From assembly GCA_002077065.1 (NCBI GenBank), contig NAJO01000041.1, forward strand, positions 124,001 to 188,000: a stretch of DNA of 64,000 nucleotides, given 5' to 3'. The translations under genes were made by a program, and so were the position numbers. Shown one piece after another: positions 22,563 through 34,315 of the stretch. Numbering within the stretch: the stretch's first letter is position 1; each line of letters opens with the position of its first letter. The DNA comes from Cryoendolithus antarcticus (lineage: Eukaryota > Ascomycota > Dothideomycetes > Cladosporiales > Cladosporiaceae). Under the pieces are notes generated by a model that saw nothing but the letters and a program-made list of their open reading frames with translations, ran no database searches and was not told the origin of the DNA.

Positions 22563-24065
22563 ATGCCAAAGTCAGCGCTAAGGTATGCGGCCAAGGTCGA
22601 CCTCGACAAGCCAGCCTGGGAGCACGAGAATCTACACGTATGTAACGACCAGGCAAAGCTCTTGCACAACAGCTGACGCTAAGATGTCAGAATCGCTGGC
22701 ATCCAGACGGTCAGGCACTCATAACAAAACGCGTGAGGGTGTCCTAGCTGACGAAATCCAGTCCCGGCCGTCGGCACAATCAAAAACGGCGAGACCGTCA
22801 AGATCGAGTGTGTTGACTGGACGGGAGGGCAAATCAAGAACGACGATTCAGCAAATGACGTCCGTGACGTTGATCTAACGCGCATTCATTACCTCACTGG
22901 TCCCTTCGAGATCGAGACTGCGGAACCAGGCGATGTCCTCGTAGTCGACATCCAGGATGTGCAGCCGCTGGATGATCACCCGTGGGGGTTCACTGGCATA
23001 TTTAGCAGAGAGAACGGTGGAGGTTTTTTGGACGATACATACCCGAAGCCGTGCGGCCTCCCGCAACATGTCGGCCAGTTGACAGGCGCAGCTAACGTTT
23101 GATGCAGAGCAAAAGCCATCTGGGACTTCGAGGGCATCAACTGTTCGTCCCGCCACATTCCCGGAGTCCGCTTTGCAGGCCTGATTCACCCCGGTATCCT
23201 CGGCTGTGCCCCTTCGGCCGAAGTGCTCAAGACATGGAACGACCGTGAGGGCCAGCTCATCACCGAGTGCTCTCACATGGACAAGGTAGTGGCTCTACCT
23301 CCAGAGCCCAAGAGCGTCCACGTAGGTAGCACCGAGGGAGACATTAAGGAGAAGGTTGGTCGCGAAGGAGCTCGCACCGTACCTGGTCGCCCAGAGCATG
23401 GTGGAAACTGTGATATCAAGAATCTTTCACGCGGCTCCAAGGTTTACCTCCCTGTCCACGTCAAGGGCGCTAAGTTCAGTGTTGGTGATCTGCACTTCTC
23501 GCAGGGTGATGGCGAGATCTCCTTCTGTGGCGCGATCGAGATGGCTGGTGTGATTACCATCAAGTTCAGCGTCATGAAGGGCGGCGTGGCGCACTTGGGC
23601 ATGAAGAGCCCGATCTACATCCCTGGTCCTGTCGAGCCACAATTCGGGCCGGGCAGGTACATCTACTTCGAGGGCTTCAGCGTCGATGAGCATGGCAAGC
23701 AGTACTACTTGGATACTACTGTGGCATATCGGCAGACTTGCTTCAGGGTCATTGAGTATCTGAAGAGATACGGTAGGCTGCATACTTTCTTGATGCATGC
23801 GGCCGATTCGCTGACCCATATGCAGGCTACGATGACTACCAGATCTATCTCCTGTTGTCTTGCGCGCCGATCCAGGGACATGTTGCCGGAATTGTCGATG
23901 TAAGTGTGACGAAGCAGTGCCATCGTCCGACGAAGCTGACACTATACCAAGGTTCCGAACTCGTGTACGACTATTGGGCTACCGATGGACATCTTCGACT
24001 TCGACATCAGACCTGAGGCGCCTACGGGCAAGAGGGAGCTTGGTAGTTGTGCGTTTGCAAGCTAG
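22563..24065 (+). CDS. Formamidase (FmdA/AmdA acetamidase/formamidase family)
   Basis: Six exons: 22563-22637, 22691-22709 (19 bp), 22762-23050, 23108-23772, 23826-23899 and 23952-24065. They give 411 aa, the usual length of fungal formamidases. The protein opens with MPKSALRYAAKVDLDKPAWE and NLHNRWHPDVPAV, then has IECVDWTGGQIKNDDSAND, the metal-region motif DDHPWGFTGIF, SSRHIPGVRFAGLIHPGILG, NLSRGSKVYLPVHVKGAKFS, HFSQGDGEISFCGAIEM and a C-terminal PNSCTTIGLPMDIFDFDI. It hydrolyses formamide to formate and ammonia in nitrogen assimilation or cyanide detoxification. Two donors are weak (GTCAGG at 22710 and GTGCGG at 23051), so exons 2-4 are the least certain part; frame and conservation support them. 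Confidence 0.88.
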
Positions 24066-25166
24066 CTCTCTAATTGGAGCTAGGCTCCACGATCCAATAC
24101 TTCTCGCGTTCTATTCTTTCTCCTTATCTTGTTGGGTGGGAACTCTAGCTCAGGTTTGTACCTTGTTCGGCAGGCCGGGTTGATAGTGCTGAAGACTGGA
24201 CATGTTCTGAAGCGTAGCAGCACCACAGTGGCGGCAGCTTGAGGACAGCTACAGCGACCAGTCCGACGTCCTACCGGTGCAATATTTGCTCGCACCGGAT
24301 CGTGTTCACCCGGGTGAAGGAGCCTGAGGCGCCCGCGTTACAATGCTATTGAAGTGGGCTGACATCGCACCGGCAAGCTCGATTTCCCACCGTGAGGTCA
24401 TGTGCTCGTCCGACAGCTTTCAATATAGCCCAACATCTGAGAAGCGTCGGCCACACACATACCGAGTAGCGCTATGTTTTGGAGTCCACGGAAATTTTCT
24501 TCGTCGGATGCAAAGGGTCGAGACCAATTCGATATTGCGACCGGAAAATGGGCCGAAGTTTGCAAGGCACGAGTCGCTTGGGGCTTGATGCCGTACTAGG
24601 AAGGTGGTATTGCGAAACATGCGTACCTTGACAATCACCTTTTACGTCAGGCCATCAGCACAGTGTGTCAACGACTGGTTTCGTCAGAAGGCAACGTGGC
24701 TTTCGAGACGATGCAATCCGATATCAATCACAACCCGTCTATCGCCAATGGCAGCTGGGAAGCATTGGCCAAGCTCTGTCAAGCTTCACCCAAGCTTTGG
24801 GAGGTATGCACAACACCCTCACCAACGACGCCTTCCATGCCACGGCCACCTTTCCGATAGCCGTGATTAGTACGATCACGCTAGACCGACCTTGTGGGTG
24901 AGGTCTGGCGCATGATGCGGCGAGCGTATTGCCGGTATGTGCAGGGCGAGCCAATGGATTGGGCGGGGGCTATCTATCAACAATGTTTCGCAGCCACGCG
25001 ACGTCAACGTGCATTGTAAAAGTGATGCACTAGCGAAGCAGCGCGGCTGTGGACTTCCCTATCTAGGTACGAAGGTAGTACAGGGCCGTACTACAATATG
25101 CGACCCCGCCCAAAGTTGCATGTAGGTCGAACCCTTCCATAGTCCTCTGACAGTCGATCCGCAAGC
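24066..25166. other. Intergenic, formamidase to oligopeptide transporter
   Basis: 1.1 kb with overlapping short frames in the 24.6-24.9 kb part that are mutual shadows. No gene, repeat or tRNA was recognised. It includes the promoter of the transporter. Confidence 0.55.
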
Positions 25167-28100
25167 ATGGCTACCTCACGACCTGGCTTCGCCCGCAAGG
25201 ACACGGACGGCATACCACTCAGTGATCTGCCCTCGTCTTCGAAGGCACAAGGTTACGATTACCAGGATCGGGGCGCCAAGGATGGCACAAATGTCGGTAT
25301 TACCGAAGAGGGCTCGGACGACAAGAAGAACGATGATATTGGCAATGAGCTTCCGGACTATGCCGACGATGAGGACGAGCACTTTACCAAACCCGTTGAG
25401 ACAGCGCAGGATCTCACGACACAGGTGTTACACGTTGACGACGATCCCTCGCTGTCGCCGTACACTTTCCGGGTGTTTTTTCTTGGTACTGGGCTGTCCA
25501 TCTTCGGCTCTGTACTTCAGGAGATTTTCTATTTCAAGCCGCAGGGAAGTAAAGCAGCGGTGATGCGTACCTCCGTCAGCTTTCTAACAGCCGCCACAGA
25601 CCATTCTTGTCTCCGTGGTATTCCTGACCGTCATAGCATACGTACTTGGGGAGTTCATGGCCTTTGCGATCCCGACTAAGGGCTTCTTCAGGCACCTGAA
25701 TCCCGGACCGTTTAACCAGAAGGAGCACGCGGCGATTGCAATCATGGCATCTGCTGCGGCGCAAACTGCTACATCGACGGAGGCTCTCGCGGCACAACAG
25801 CTGTTCTACGGTGGCTACCCAAGCAAAGCGGCCGGCATCTTCGTCACTCTATCTTCGCAGTTGATCGGCTTCGGCATCGCTGGCCTCCTTCGAGACGTTC
25901 TGATCTACCCGACTAAGATGCTATGGCCGATCACTTTGCCGACAGCGACTCTGTTAGAGACCTTGCACCGTGACAAGCATGAGACGAAGCGTCGACTGAA
26001 GGTATTCTACATCGTCTTTGGGCTGATCTTCGTCTGGGAGGTACTGCCGGAGTACATGTTCACGGTTCTCACCGGAGTGTCGGTCTTCTGTCTGGCAAAG
26101 CAGGACAATCTAGTATTCACGAATCTTTTCGGCGGCGCTTCTGGCAATGAGGGACTCGGGTTTTTGTCTGTGTGTTTTGACTGGAACTATATCGCTGGTC
26201 TTTGGTCCCCTCTTTGGTATCCTTGGCAGTCAACTGTGAATCAGGGTTTGGGTGCGTGGTTGTTCGGTTCACCACAAACATGGTCTGCAAGCTGATTAAT
26301 TGTACAGGTCTGATCGGCTGCTATTGCCTCTTCATGGGAGTGTGAGTAGATGTCGGAGGTGCCCTTGGCAAGAAGGCCTCCACAGCTGTTCTTGCTGACT
26401 GTCGTAAGGTACTACTCCAACACATGGCGATCGCAGGATTTCCCATTCCTGTCGCAATTCCTGTACAACGGCACCAGCAACTCGACCAACTACGTTGTCT
26501 ACAACCAGACCTTGATCCTGAACGATCAACTTGAGATCGACCAGACGAAATTAGCCTCCGAGAGTTTGCCATACCTTACTGGAACCTACATTTCATACTT
26601 GATCACCTCCAACGCTGGTTTAACAGCCACGTTCACACACATGCTGCTCTGGAACTGGGATGACATCAAGACCGGCTGGCAATGGGCATCGCCAGCAAAC
26701 ATGAAGAGGCTCTTCAGCGGGACCGGCGGCAAATTCTGGCAGAAGACGGAGTCGACTGAGGACAGGATGGCACGCAAGCTCGCTGATCCAGCGATCGACC
26801 CGCACTACAAGCTGATGCTTCGCAACGGATATGAGGAGACTCCGATGTGGTGGTGGGGTGCTGTATTGGCTGCTAGCTTCGTTGTGGGGCTGGTCTGTCT
26901 TTATGTGATGAAGTCTACTCTACCTTGGCAGGTCAATGTATATGACGGACACACAAGACATATCGGCTAATAGAGGATCCAGGTGGGGCTTCGTAGTGTC
27001 TGCGCTGCTGACTACGGTGTTCATGCTGTTTTTCGGCGCCCAAATGGGTACAAAACCTCTCCCATACCCCCCGAATGACCCTCCAAGCTCTAGCTAACCC
27101 CCAGGCAGGCATCACCGGTTTTCAGTTCAATATTCAACCTAGTATTGACTGGTTCCTTGCCTCATTTGAGTTGCTACATCGCTGACAAAGTTGCAGTCTG
27201 TCAAATGCTGGCTGGATACCTGTTTCCCGGACGTCCGCTTGCAAACTTCTACTTGTACACCTCCCTTATCTACCTCATGAGATCGCAATACTTACAGACG
27301 CTATAGTACCTGCTATACCTACAATGCTCTCCAGCAGGGCCAGCTTCTCGCCAAAGATATCAAGCTAGCACAATATGTACATTTGCCACCCAAATGCACC
27401 TTCATGGTGCAAGTTGGAGGCGCAGCGATAGGAGCACTTATGAACTGGGTCATGATGGCTCGTATTACCCATGGATCACGCGTCTGACTCGACTAATTGA
27501 TGTGTAGGTGTCTATCGTGCAAAATCAGGCACCCTTACTCCTCAGCATCCAAGGGAGCAATATCTGGTCGGGCCAGAATATCCAACAATTTAATACACTC
27601 GCTGTGTCCGTCCTTGGATACTTACCGGTCTGTTGAATGTACGCTGACATCGAACAGGGCGTGGTCGATGGCGAAAGACATGTTCTCGGTTGGAGCAAGG
27701 TATCAATGGGTACGGCCACCATAATTCCGGCAAGCCACGATCTTTCACTGACATATCGCAGGTGACGCTGTCCTTCTTGATCGGCTTTCTTGTCCCACTG
27801 CCGTTCTATATCGGCCACAAGCTCACAGGCTGGCGCGGATTCAGCTACATCAACTGTTCTATCATCCGTAAGTGGACTCACTTTCGCCGCCGCGTAAGAC
27901 TAGTCGCAGAAGTCAGCGCTTCATCTACGCTGCTGCTAGAGAATCCTGCGGCTACAAAGATATTCTCCTTCATGAGTAACGGCTAATTAATTAATCAGTC
28001 TGGTTCATGGGAAATCTCTTTGTTGGGTAAGCCAAAGACCTCTACGTGCTCGGAGGCAGCTATAGGACTGACCGTCACTCAGCATCAACTCTTCGATCCT

Positions 28101-28404
28101 CATGTTCTTCGTTGTTGCCACATTCTCGCAGTTCTACCTGCGCAAGTACAAGCCGGACCTTTTCATTAAGGTAGATCCACCCTCAGATCACGATCGCTTG
28201 GAATGTATCTAATCTGGATCTCAGTACAATTATCTCGTGGCAGCAGCGCTCGACGGCGGCACGCAAGTGCTCGTCTTCATCCTTACTTTCGCAGTTGCTG
28301 GCGGATCAGGCAAAGCTGTACCGTTCCCGACCTGGGCTGGCAATCCGGACAGCGGTCTCCACAACATCGACTACTGCATGGTGAATCCGGCGAATGACGG
28401 GTAG
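25167..28404 (+). CDS. Oligopeptide transporter, OPT family
   Basis: I reconstruct 14 exons: 25167-25559, 25600-26251, 26308-26341, 26409-26927, 26983-27047, 27109-27141, 27197-27254, 27298-27457, 27508-27605, 27658-27709, 27762-27867, 27999-28026, 28083-28170 and 28225-28404. They join in frame to 821 aa. OPT signatures include SPYTFRVFFLGTGLSIFGS, NPGPFNQKEHAAIAIMAS, ARYQWV, FVPLPF-like LVPLPFYIGHK, FNYIN-like FSYINCSI, and a C-terminal DYCMVNP. About a dozen to 16 hydrophobic segments are present. It is a plasma-membrane proton-coupled importer of small peptides (or glutathione/siderophore-like cargo). Intron 4 only works with a GC donor at 26928, which restores LPWWGF. Intron 8 needs either a GC donor at 27458 or a GT donor at 27449. 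Confidence 0.85.
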
Positions 28405-28930
28405 ATGATAGCGGACGGGACGACTGCTGAGTGATGCCAACGCATCGCATTTGGGGACCGGGGATTGTACGCCGAGCACACTTGGAAGGATGACTACACT
28501 GTCATGCCTTCCATAGCTTGTTCGCGTGAACTTACAGTAGCCTTGCAGAGTTGTGCTATGTAAAGCTATACACGAGCGCGGTCGAGCGCTTCGATGTGTC
28601 ACAGTGGCTGCTCGACCAGCTAAGTGCTGCAATGGACATCAGATTCCAGCACTAAAAGTGAGAGTGAGAGCTAGGCATTGCGAGGTAGGGGCACAATACT
28701 GTATCGTGGGCTGGGACGAGTGTTACTACTTCACTTTGAGTTGTTGCAGCATTCATTGAACTCCTCACTTGTGCAGCTTGTTCACACTCACTTGCATAGC
28801 TCATCTACACACACTACACTGACTTACCTGCACTTATCCAAGTCCACTGATACTTTCGCAACATCTGTACAGTCGACAATCGCATATTACAGCCTCCTCA
28901 CACACAACACTGGCCTTCGAATCTCTTAAG
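28405..28930. other. Intergenic, pyrimidine-rich upstream part
   Basis: 526 bp. The last 150 bp are rich in CA/CT (for example TACACACACTACACTGACTT), as often seen in fungal 5' regions. No gene is seen. Confidence 0.5.
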
Positions 28931-29491
28931 ATGTCTTCCGGGAATGGTCTCAGTCACAACTATAATCAGCGGTACAATGATCTCCATGCGCTCTGCGAGA
29001 AAGGAGGCGAAAAGCTCCACGCGTGCGAGGACGGCGCCCGAGCCCTACTTGACGACAAGAACCTCCCTCGAATTCACCATATCAAGACTCTTCTCCTCCT
29101 CGCCACGATCGTCGCCCTTGTTGATGAAGCCTGGGACATGCGCCAGGAAGCCGAGACTCTGTGGCATGTCGAACGCCGTGTGAATTCCGAAGGTCAAGAC
29201 ACAAGGCTTGACAGCAACTTGGACGAGCTGTCGGGCGCTCTCCAGCAGATCAAGCTGGTGCTGAGCGAGGAGTTGGTAGCGAAGCATCAGGATTCGGCAG
29301 AGTGCGATGAGGCGCCAGCAGCGATGCAACCCGAGGGCCATAAGTGGTCGACCGATGGTATCCTTCGCGATAGCGATGCAAAGTGCCTGAAAGAGGAGAG
29401 GGAGTTTCATAGACGGGGCGCTAGGTCACTCAAGCGGATCTGCGAAGACGCTCTTGAGGAGAGTAAGTCTGCAGGCACGTCGGGACGCTAA
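28931..29491 (+). CDS. Hypothetical helical protein
   Basis: An ATG-initiated intronless frame of 186 aa. It is soluble and almost entirely helical and charged. A moderately hydrophobic helix (IKTLLLLATIVALVDEAWDM, about 51-70) is followed by amphipathic helices such as LDELSGALQQIKLVLSEEL. There are no cysteine motifs and no signal peptide. No family was recognised. The start follows a pyrimidine-rich leader that looks like a fungal promoter/5' UTR. It is likely a real, lineage-specific gene of unknown role. Confidence 0.5.
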   Translation: MSSGNGLSHNYNQRYNDLHALCEKGGEKLHACEDGARALLDDKNLPRIHHIKTLLLLATIVALVDEAWDMRQEAETLWHVERRVNSEGQDTRLDSNLDELSGALQQIKLVLSEELVAKHQDSAECDEAPAAMQPEGHKWSTDGILRDSDAKCLKEEREFHRRGARSLKRICEDALEESKSAGTSGR

Positions 29492-29610
29492 TCAAGGCAG
29501 ATTCGAGCCCTAGGTCTACATGAGCCTTCGTGTCAATTGTTCAGTACTGACAGAAAGCAGGAAAGGGCGAGAGAAGTGCCCAGAGACACATATCGGACTC
29601 ACATCGGATG

Positions 29611-32114
29611 CTACATCAACATCCTCAACGTCCCCAACCCCGGACTAACAGCCTGCTCGCTCTTAAGCGTCAACACCGCAGCTCTCTGCGCAATATCAAC
29701 CCACTCTTCCAATCTCCCTTCCCTCCCTTCCTGCTTTGCCTTCGCCAGCCCAGCAACAAGCACACCGCAAAACGTATCACCCGCGCCGTTCACACTGACC
29801 ACGTCCTCTTCTGCGACGTCTTCGATGGCGGGGAAGAGCCGCATGTACACTCCGCCCACGCCGAGCGAGTCTTCCGTGTCGTTGTTGCAGCGTGAGAGAA
29901 TGTATGGTGCATACTCTGCGCTTGACAATCGAGGGTCACCAGCTGGCAAGATTTGCGTGACCAGAACGCCGCGAGCGCCGAGCTTCGTGCAGATTGATGG
30001 AAAGAAAGGCAGAAGCTGCACACTCTGCTGTGGTATGCCCTGGTCGGCCAGCGCAGGCGAGGTGGCGAGTGACATTGCGGTTCTTGCACCCGTCGAAGGT
30101 ATGCCCAGTGCATCGATCACAGCCCACCAGTCGGCACGGTCGAAGAAACTTCCAGCGCGGGCAGCGGTGTACATAGCTGCCAGCTCGGTGGCATTCGGGG
30201 TGATAAGGCTGATGGTGGGCTTGGGGAAGACTAAAAGTGATGACTTTGGCGGGAGCTGGAACGGTATGGCAGATTTGGCGTTGCTGACCGGCTCGAATGT
30301 TATGTGTGCATCGATTTCAGAGCCTGCTTTGAGCCAGCGAGCCAGGTAAATCGGCGGCCAATTCGCGTCGAGCACGAGATGTGACGGACGTGCACTGTGT
30401 ATTCGTGGCAGCCAGTTGTTATCGAATGCAGTACCTATCGTGTCCGGCTCACCCTTCCGCGGAGTATCGAGTATGGCCATGTCGGCGACAGCAACAGCAA
30501 GATCCTTGCTTTGCTCGTTCACAGCAACATACTGTGCTGTGCGTTTGCCCGAATCCGCTGCTAATGCCTCCACCGCTTCGCTGCTCAGTCCCTCATCGGT
30601 CAGCGCTACAAGAGCTGCTCGACCACTTAAGTCATCCCCGACAGCGCTGCAGAAGTGTACTCCAGCGCCCATCAGATGTGCTGCTCGAGCGACGTTGTGA
30701 CCAACGCCACCTAGTGATTGCGAAATTTGAGCTGGGTTTGACGTGTGCATTTCCAAGCCAGTGGAGGGACTGCCAGATCGTGGCTTGTGATCGCACGCAT
30801 AGTCTAGAGCGAGTGTGCCCGCTACAAAGACGTTCGCGTCATGCGTTGCCACGAGAGAGTCGATCGGGGCGACGGGAGATACTTCTGTCAATGTCGAACT
30901 GGTCACAACGACACTCGTTTCCTCGTTGAAACGCTGCCTCGACTGCGGATCTTGCGGCCGACGTGACACTACGCGCTGACTTGGCAGGTCAAGTCTTCGA
31001 CCTGTGCTGTAAGCATGTTGATGTTGCATCAAGCATCTGCCGTAACTTACTGAGGGCCCAGATCATCCTTGTTTTGCAGGTCGATCAACGCTTTGGCAAC
31101 TTTCGCGCCCATGACTACATTTGACTCGACCAATGCCTTGTTCGCTGTCAGGCTGCGACTTCCAGTGAGCTGCTTGATCTTGTCAAGTATGAAAGGCGTA
31201 ATGGCAGCACCTGTAGCCCCGGCATTGATTCCTTCTGCATTTGCTTGCGCAATCGCGACTTCCATCTCCGCGAACGGAATCTCATGCTCGAGTGGTATAG
31301 GATTGGCAAAGTGCAGACCAGACCGCAGACCCAGCATCGAGTGAGCGTGGATGACACTTGCCGCTTCCTGAGCATCCTGCAGTACCTTTGGCGATTCCAC
31401 CACGCTATCGCGACTGTAGAAAGCAGGGAAGTGGACATTGCCTTTGCGACCATCTGCGAATGTTGCCACGGCCACACCCTGCGTTTCGAGGTACTCTATC
31501 GTGCGCGGGATGTCAAGAAACGACTTACACCCGGAGCTGATAACGGCCACAGGCGTCCGACCAAGTTCGGTGAGATCTGCACTGATGTCCATCGTCTGCT
31601 CGGCGCCGCGATGCACGCCACCCAGTCCGCCAGTGGCAAAGACCTTGATGCCAGCAAGGTGGGCGAGCACCATCGTGCCGGCGATCGTGGTGCCGCCATT
31701 GAAGAAGTTCCCTTCGGCATCCTTGAGGCCAAGTGCGAAGCCCAAGTCCCGGCGTGAGATCTTGAGAGCATGCTTACTCGATGCAAGCCGCACCAGCTCG
31801 TCCGCAGCGAGTCCGACATGTGCTACACCTTCCAGGATACCGATGGTAGCAGGTACACCGCCGTGGAGTCGCACGACGGACTCCAGACGCGAGGCCAGCG
31901 CCAGATTGTCCGGATAAGGCCAGCCATGAGTGTAAATCGTAGTCTCCAAAGCAACAACAGGTCGCCTCTCATGAAGGGCTTGTCGTACTTCTTCAGAGAT
32001 TTTGAAGAGCCGTGAATTTGATGCAATGGCTCTCCTCTGCACTCCGAACCACAAGTGGCTCTGCGTGGCGTGCCTTGAAGCGTGCGATCGGAATAGACAT
32101 CTCGGAGGTGTCAT
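29611..32114 (-). CDS. Fused pseudouridine-5'-phosphate glycosidase and PfkB-type pseudouridine kinase
   Basis: Two exons (32114-31051 and 31006-29611, intron 44 bp) join in frame to 819 aa. The N-terminal half is the PsuG/IndA family, with VALETTIYTHGWPYPDNLA, SRRDLGFALG, GGTTIAGTMVLAHLAGI, FATGGLGGVHRGAEQTMDIS and the Lys-containing ISSGCKSFLDIPRT. After the intron comes a PfkB sugar-kinase domain: FVAGTLALDY, GGVGHNVARAAHLMGAGVHF and the C-terminal signature VNGAGDTFCGVLVAGL with catalytic Asp. The kinase makes pseudouridine 5'-phosphate, which the glycosidase splits to uracil and ribose 5-phosphate, so the fusion joins consecutive steps. The first 35 residues are Arg/Ser/His-rich without acids, consistent with a mitochondrial presequence. 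The alternative is two genes, but the spliced frame argues for one. Confidence 0.87.
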
Positions 32115-32400
32115 CTCAATGACTCTGTCACCACGAGCGCGGCAATGGCAACTTTGTCAGGGCGTCAAAGAAGGTGAATTACAGCTCCATATTTCGATAG
32201 CTGGTGGAGACTACTGCCACTCAAGGGTCGGTGGCAAGTTTAGCATATGACATATGAGTCCGCATGTTACTCGGTCTCCATTAAGCAAATGTGAGTGAAG
32301 TCCACGTCGGAACGGTTCCGCTTGCTTCCCCGAAGGACACCTTCAACGACCAGACAGCATTGGAACCGGACATGGTAGCTCACCCACACATGCCGCCAAT

Positions 32401-33990
32401 ATGAGATCACTTCAATGGGCTCTCGCTGCCCTCATAGCGGCCGTATCAGCAGACTCGAACCTCACCGAGAAGTCGCGCAACATCCTTCCGTCCACCTTCA
32501 AGCCACCTCAGGTGTTCCGCAACACAAACCTCGTCAGGAATATCAATCTGGACAAGAGCTATCCACGTGAGACGATCAATGTCATTGTCGAAAACATCGA
32601 TGCCAAAGCTCAGTCGGAGTACTACATTCCATTCGTCGCTGGCGACATTGCGAGAATAGGTGCATTGGAAGTGAGGGACAAGAAGGATGCTACGACTGGT
32701 CCATTCGCGGCGGAGGTTGTCGAGATCGATCCGTACAGGTTCGTAGATCGCAGAGGAGGGTCAGACCCATATATACTGAAACTTCCCAGCGCGACCGAAT
32801 ACTACAAAATCACCTTTCCCACACCACTAGCACCCAAAGCCCAGATCACCCTCGCAATATCCTACTACGCCCTCTCCGCCCTCACCCCGAAACCCTCCCG
32901 GCTAGACTCCCAGAACGATAAGCAATACCTCCACTACGCTTTCTCCGCCTACGCACCCTCTGCGTACGCCACCGCAAATCAGAAGACCAAACTCAAACTC
33001 TCCACGACAGACGTGCCTGATGCGCCCATCCTCCCCTCCTCGCTGAACAGCGAAGGCAAGACCGACCCCCAAAAGCAGGGCTCAACATACACCTACGGTC
33101 CCTACGCCGACGTGCCAGCAGGCGCTACGCAAGACACCCATGTCCGGTACGAGTACACGCACCCGCTGCCGCACTCCTCCTTACTTGAGAGGGACGTTGA
33201 GATCAGCCACTGGGGCGGCAACGCGGCCTTCGAAGAACGCCACTGGCTCTCCAACCGCGCCGCAACGCTCAAAAACCAATTCAGCCGCGTCGCCTACCAG
33301 CAAGCAGCTTACTACAACCCGCCTTCCACCGCCCTCAAAGAACTCCGATACCCTCTCGCCATCGGAAGCCAGGACGCGTACTTCATCGACGACATCGGCA
33401 ACGTCTCTACCTCTCGCTTTAGGTCTAATCTGCGAGAAGCGAACCTGGAATTGAAGCCTAGATACCCGATGTTCGGCGGCTGGAACTACAGTTTCAAGAC
33501 GGGCTGGAACAGCGATCTGAGCTCCGTGGTGAGAGCACTAAAGGGCAAGAGCGATGAATTCGTGCTCAAGGTGCCTTTCTTCGAGGGCCCAAAGTTGAGC
33601 GAGGGCATGGAGTACGAGAGGGCTGTTGTGAGGGTTATCTTGCCCGAGGGCGCCAAGTGAGTTGCTTGAGCTGCTGCTGATTAGGGGGATGTACTGACTT
33701 TGCGATGCAGGATTCTTACCTGGGATACGACTGTACCCGTCATCTCGAATACGACCTCGCTCCACAGGACATTCATGGATACGGTCGGCCGCACGACACT
33801 CACGCTCACGAGCATTAATCTCGTTGATGAGCTGAGGGACCGCGAGTTGATTGTCACGTACGAGTATCCCTTCTCGGCGCGCTTCAGGAAGCCGGTGGTT
33901 ATCACGCTGGGACTGTTCGTCGTCTACATCGCGAGCTACGTGATCGGCAATCTTGATGTGAGGATCGGGAAGAAGAGCAAGGTGGCGTAG
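32401..33990 (+). CDS. ost1: Oligosaccharyltransferase subunit OST1 (ribophorin I)
   Basis: Two exons (32401-33656 and 33711-33990) give 511 aa. A signal peptide (MRSLQWALAALIAAVSA) is followed by the ribophorin I luminal domain. Family features include NTNLVRNINLDKSYPRETIN, YYKITFPTPLAPKAQITLAI, the ER-luminal strands around VEISHWGGNAAFEERHWL, and RYPMFGGWNYSFKTGWN. The intron junction gives EGAKILTWDTTVPV. A single C-terminal TM helix (VVITLGLFVVYIASYVIG) with a basic cytosolic end follows. Ost1 is a core subunit of the ER complex that transfers the lipid-linked glycan to nascent N-glycosylation sites. Confidence 0.93.
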
Positions 33991-34315
33991 AGAAGCTGCG
34001 ACTTGTATCATACATAAGCGTTGATAGCATCGGTCACGAGCTATGCATAGACTGGGCATCTCCTTCGTTCTAGGCATCGCCTATAGCTCACCCAGTCCAC
34101 ATGCCTTGAACGCATTTCCGGCCCACTGACCTGTATGACCAGGGCGCTTTGCGAACGTCCCCTGAGGGCTTCAACGTGCGAGCGTTGATGCGCTGAGGAT
34201 TGCTGTTGTTGCGCTGAGCTGATCACAGCTCCTTCAGAGGTACTGACGGGTTACCAAACCTCGGCTCCAGGCCGCCTTTTGCCGTAACTTCCTTCTCGAT
34301 CTTCACGTGCCCTGC
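33991..34315. other. Convergent intergenic region
   Basis: 325 bp between the ends of OST1 (plus) and the BTB gene (minus). No feature is seen beyond the expected 3' UTRs. Confidence 0.6.

Noticed and set aside
24604..24954. Several overlapping short frames on both strands
   Set aside because: All are mutual shadows with no splice path or family resemblance.
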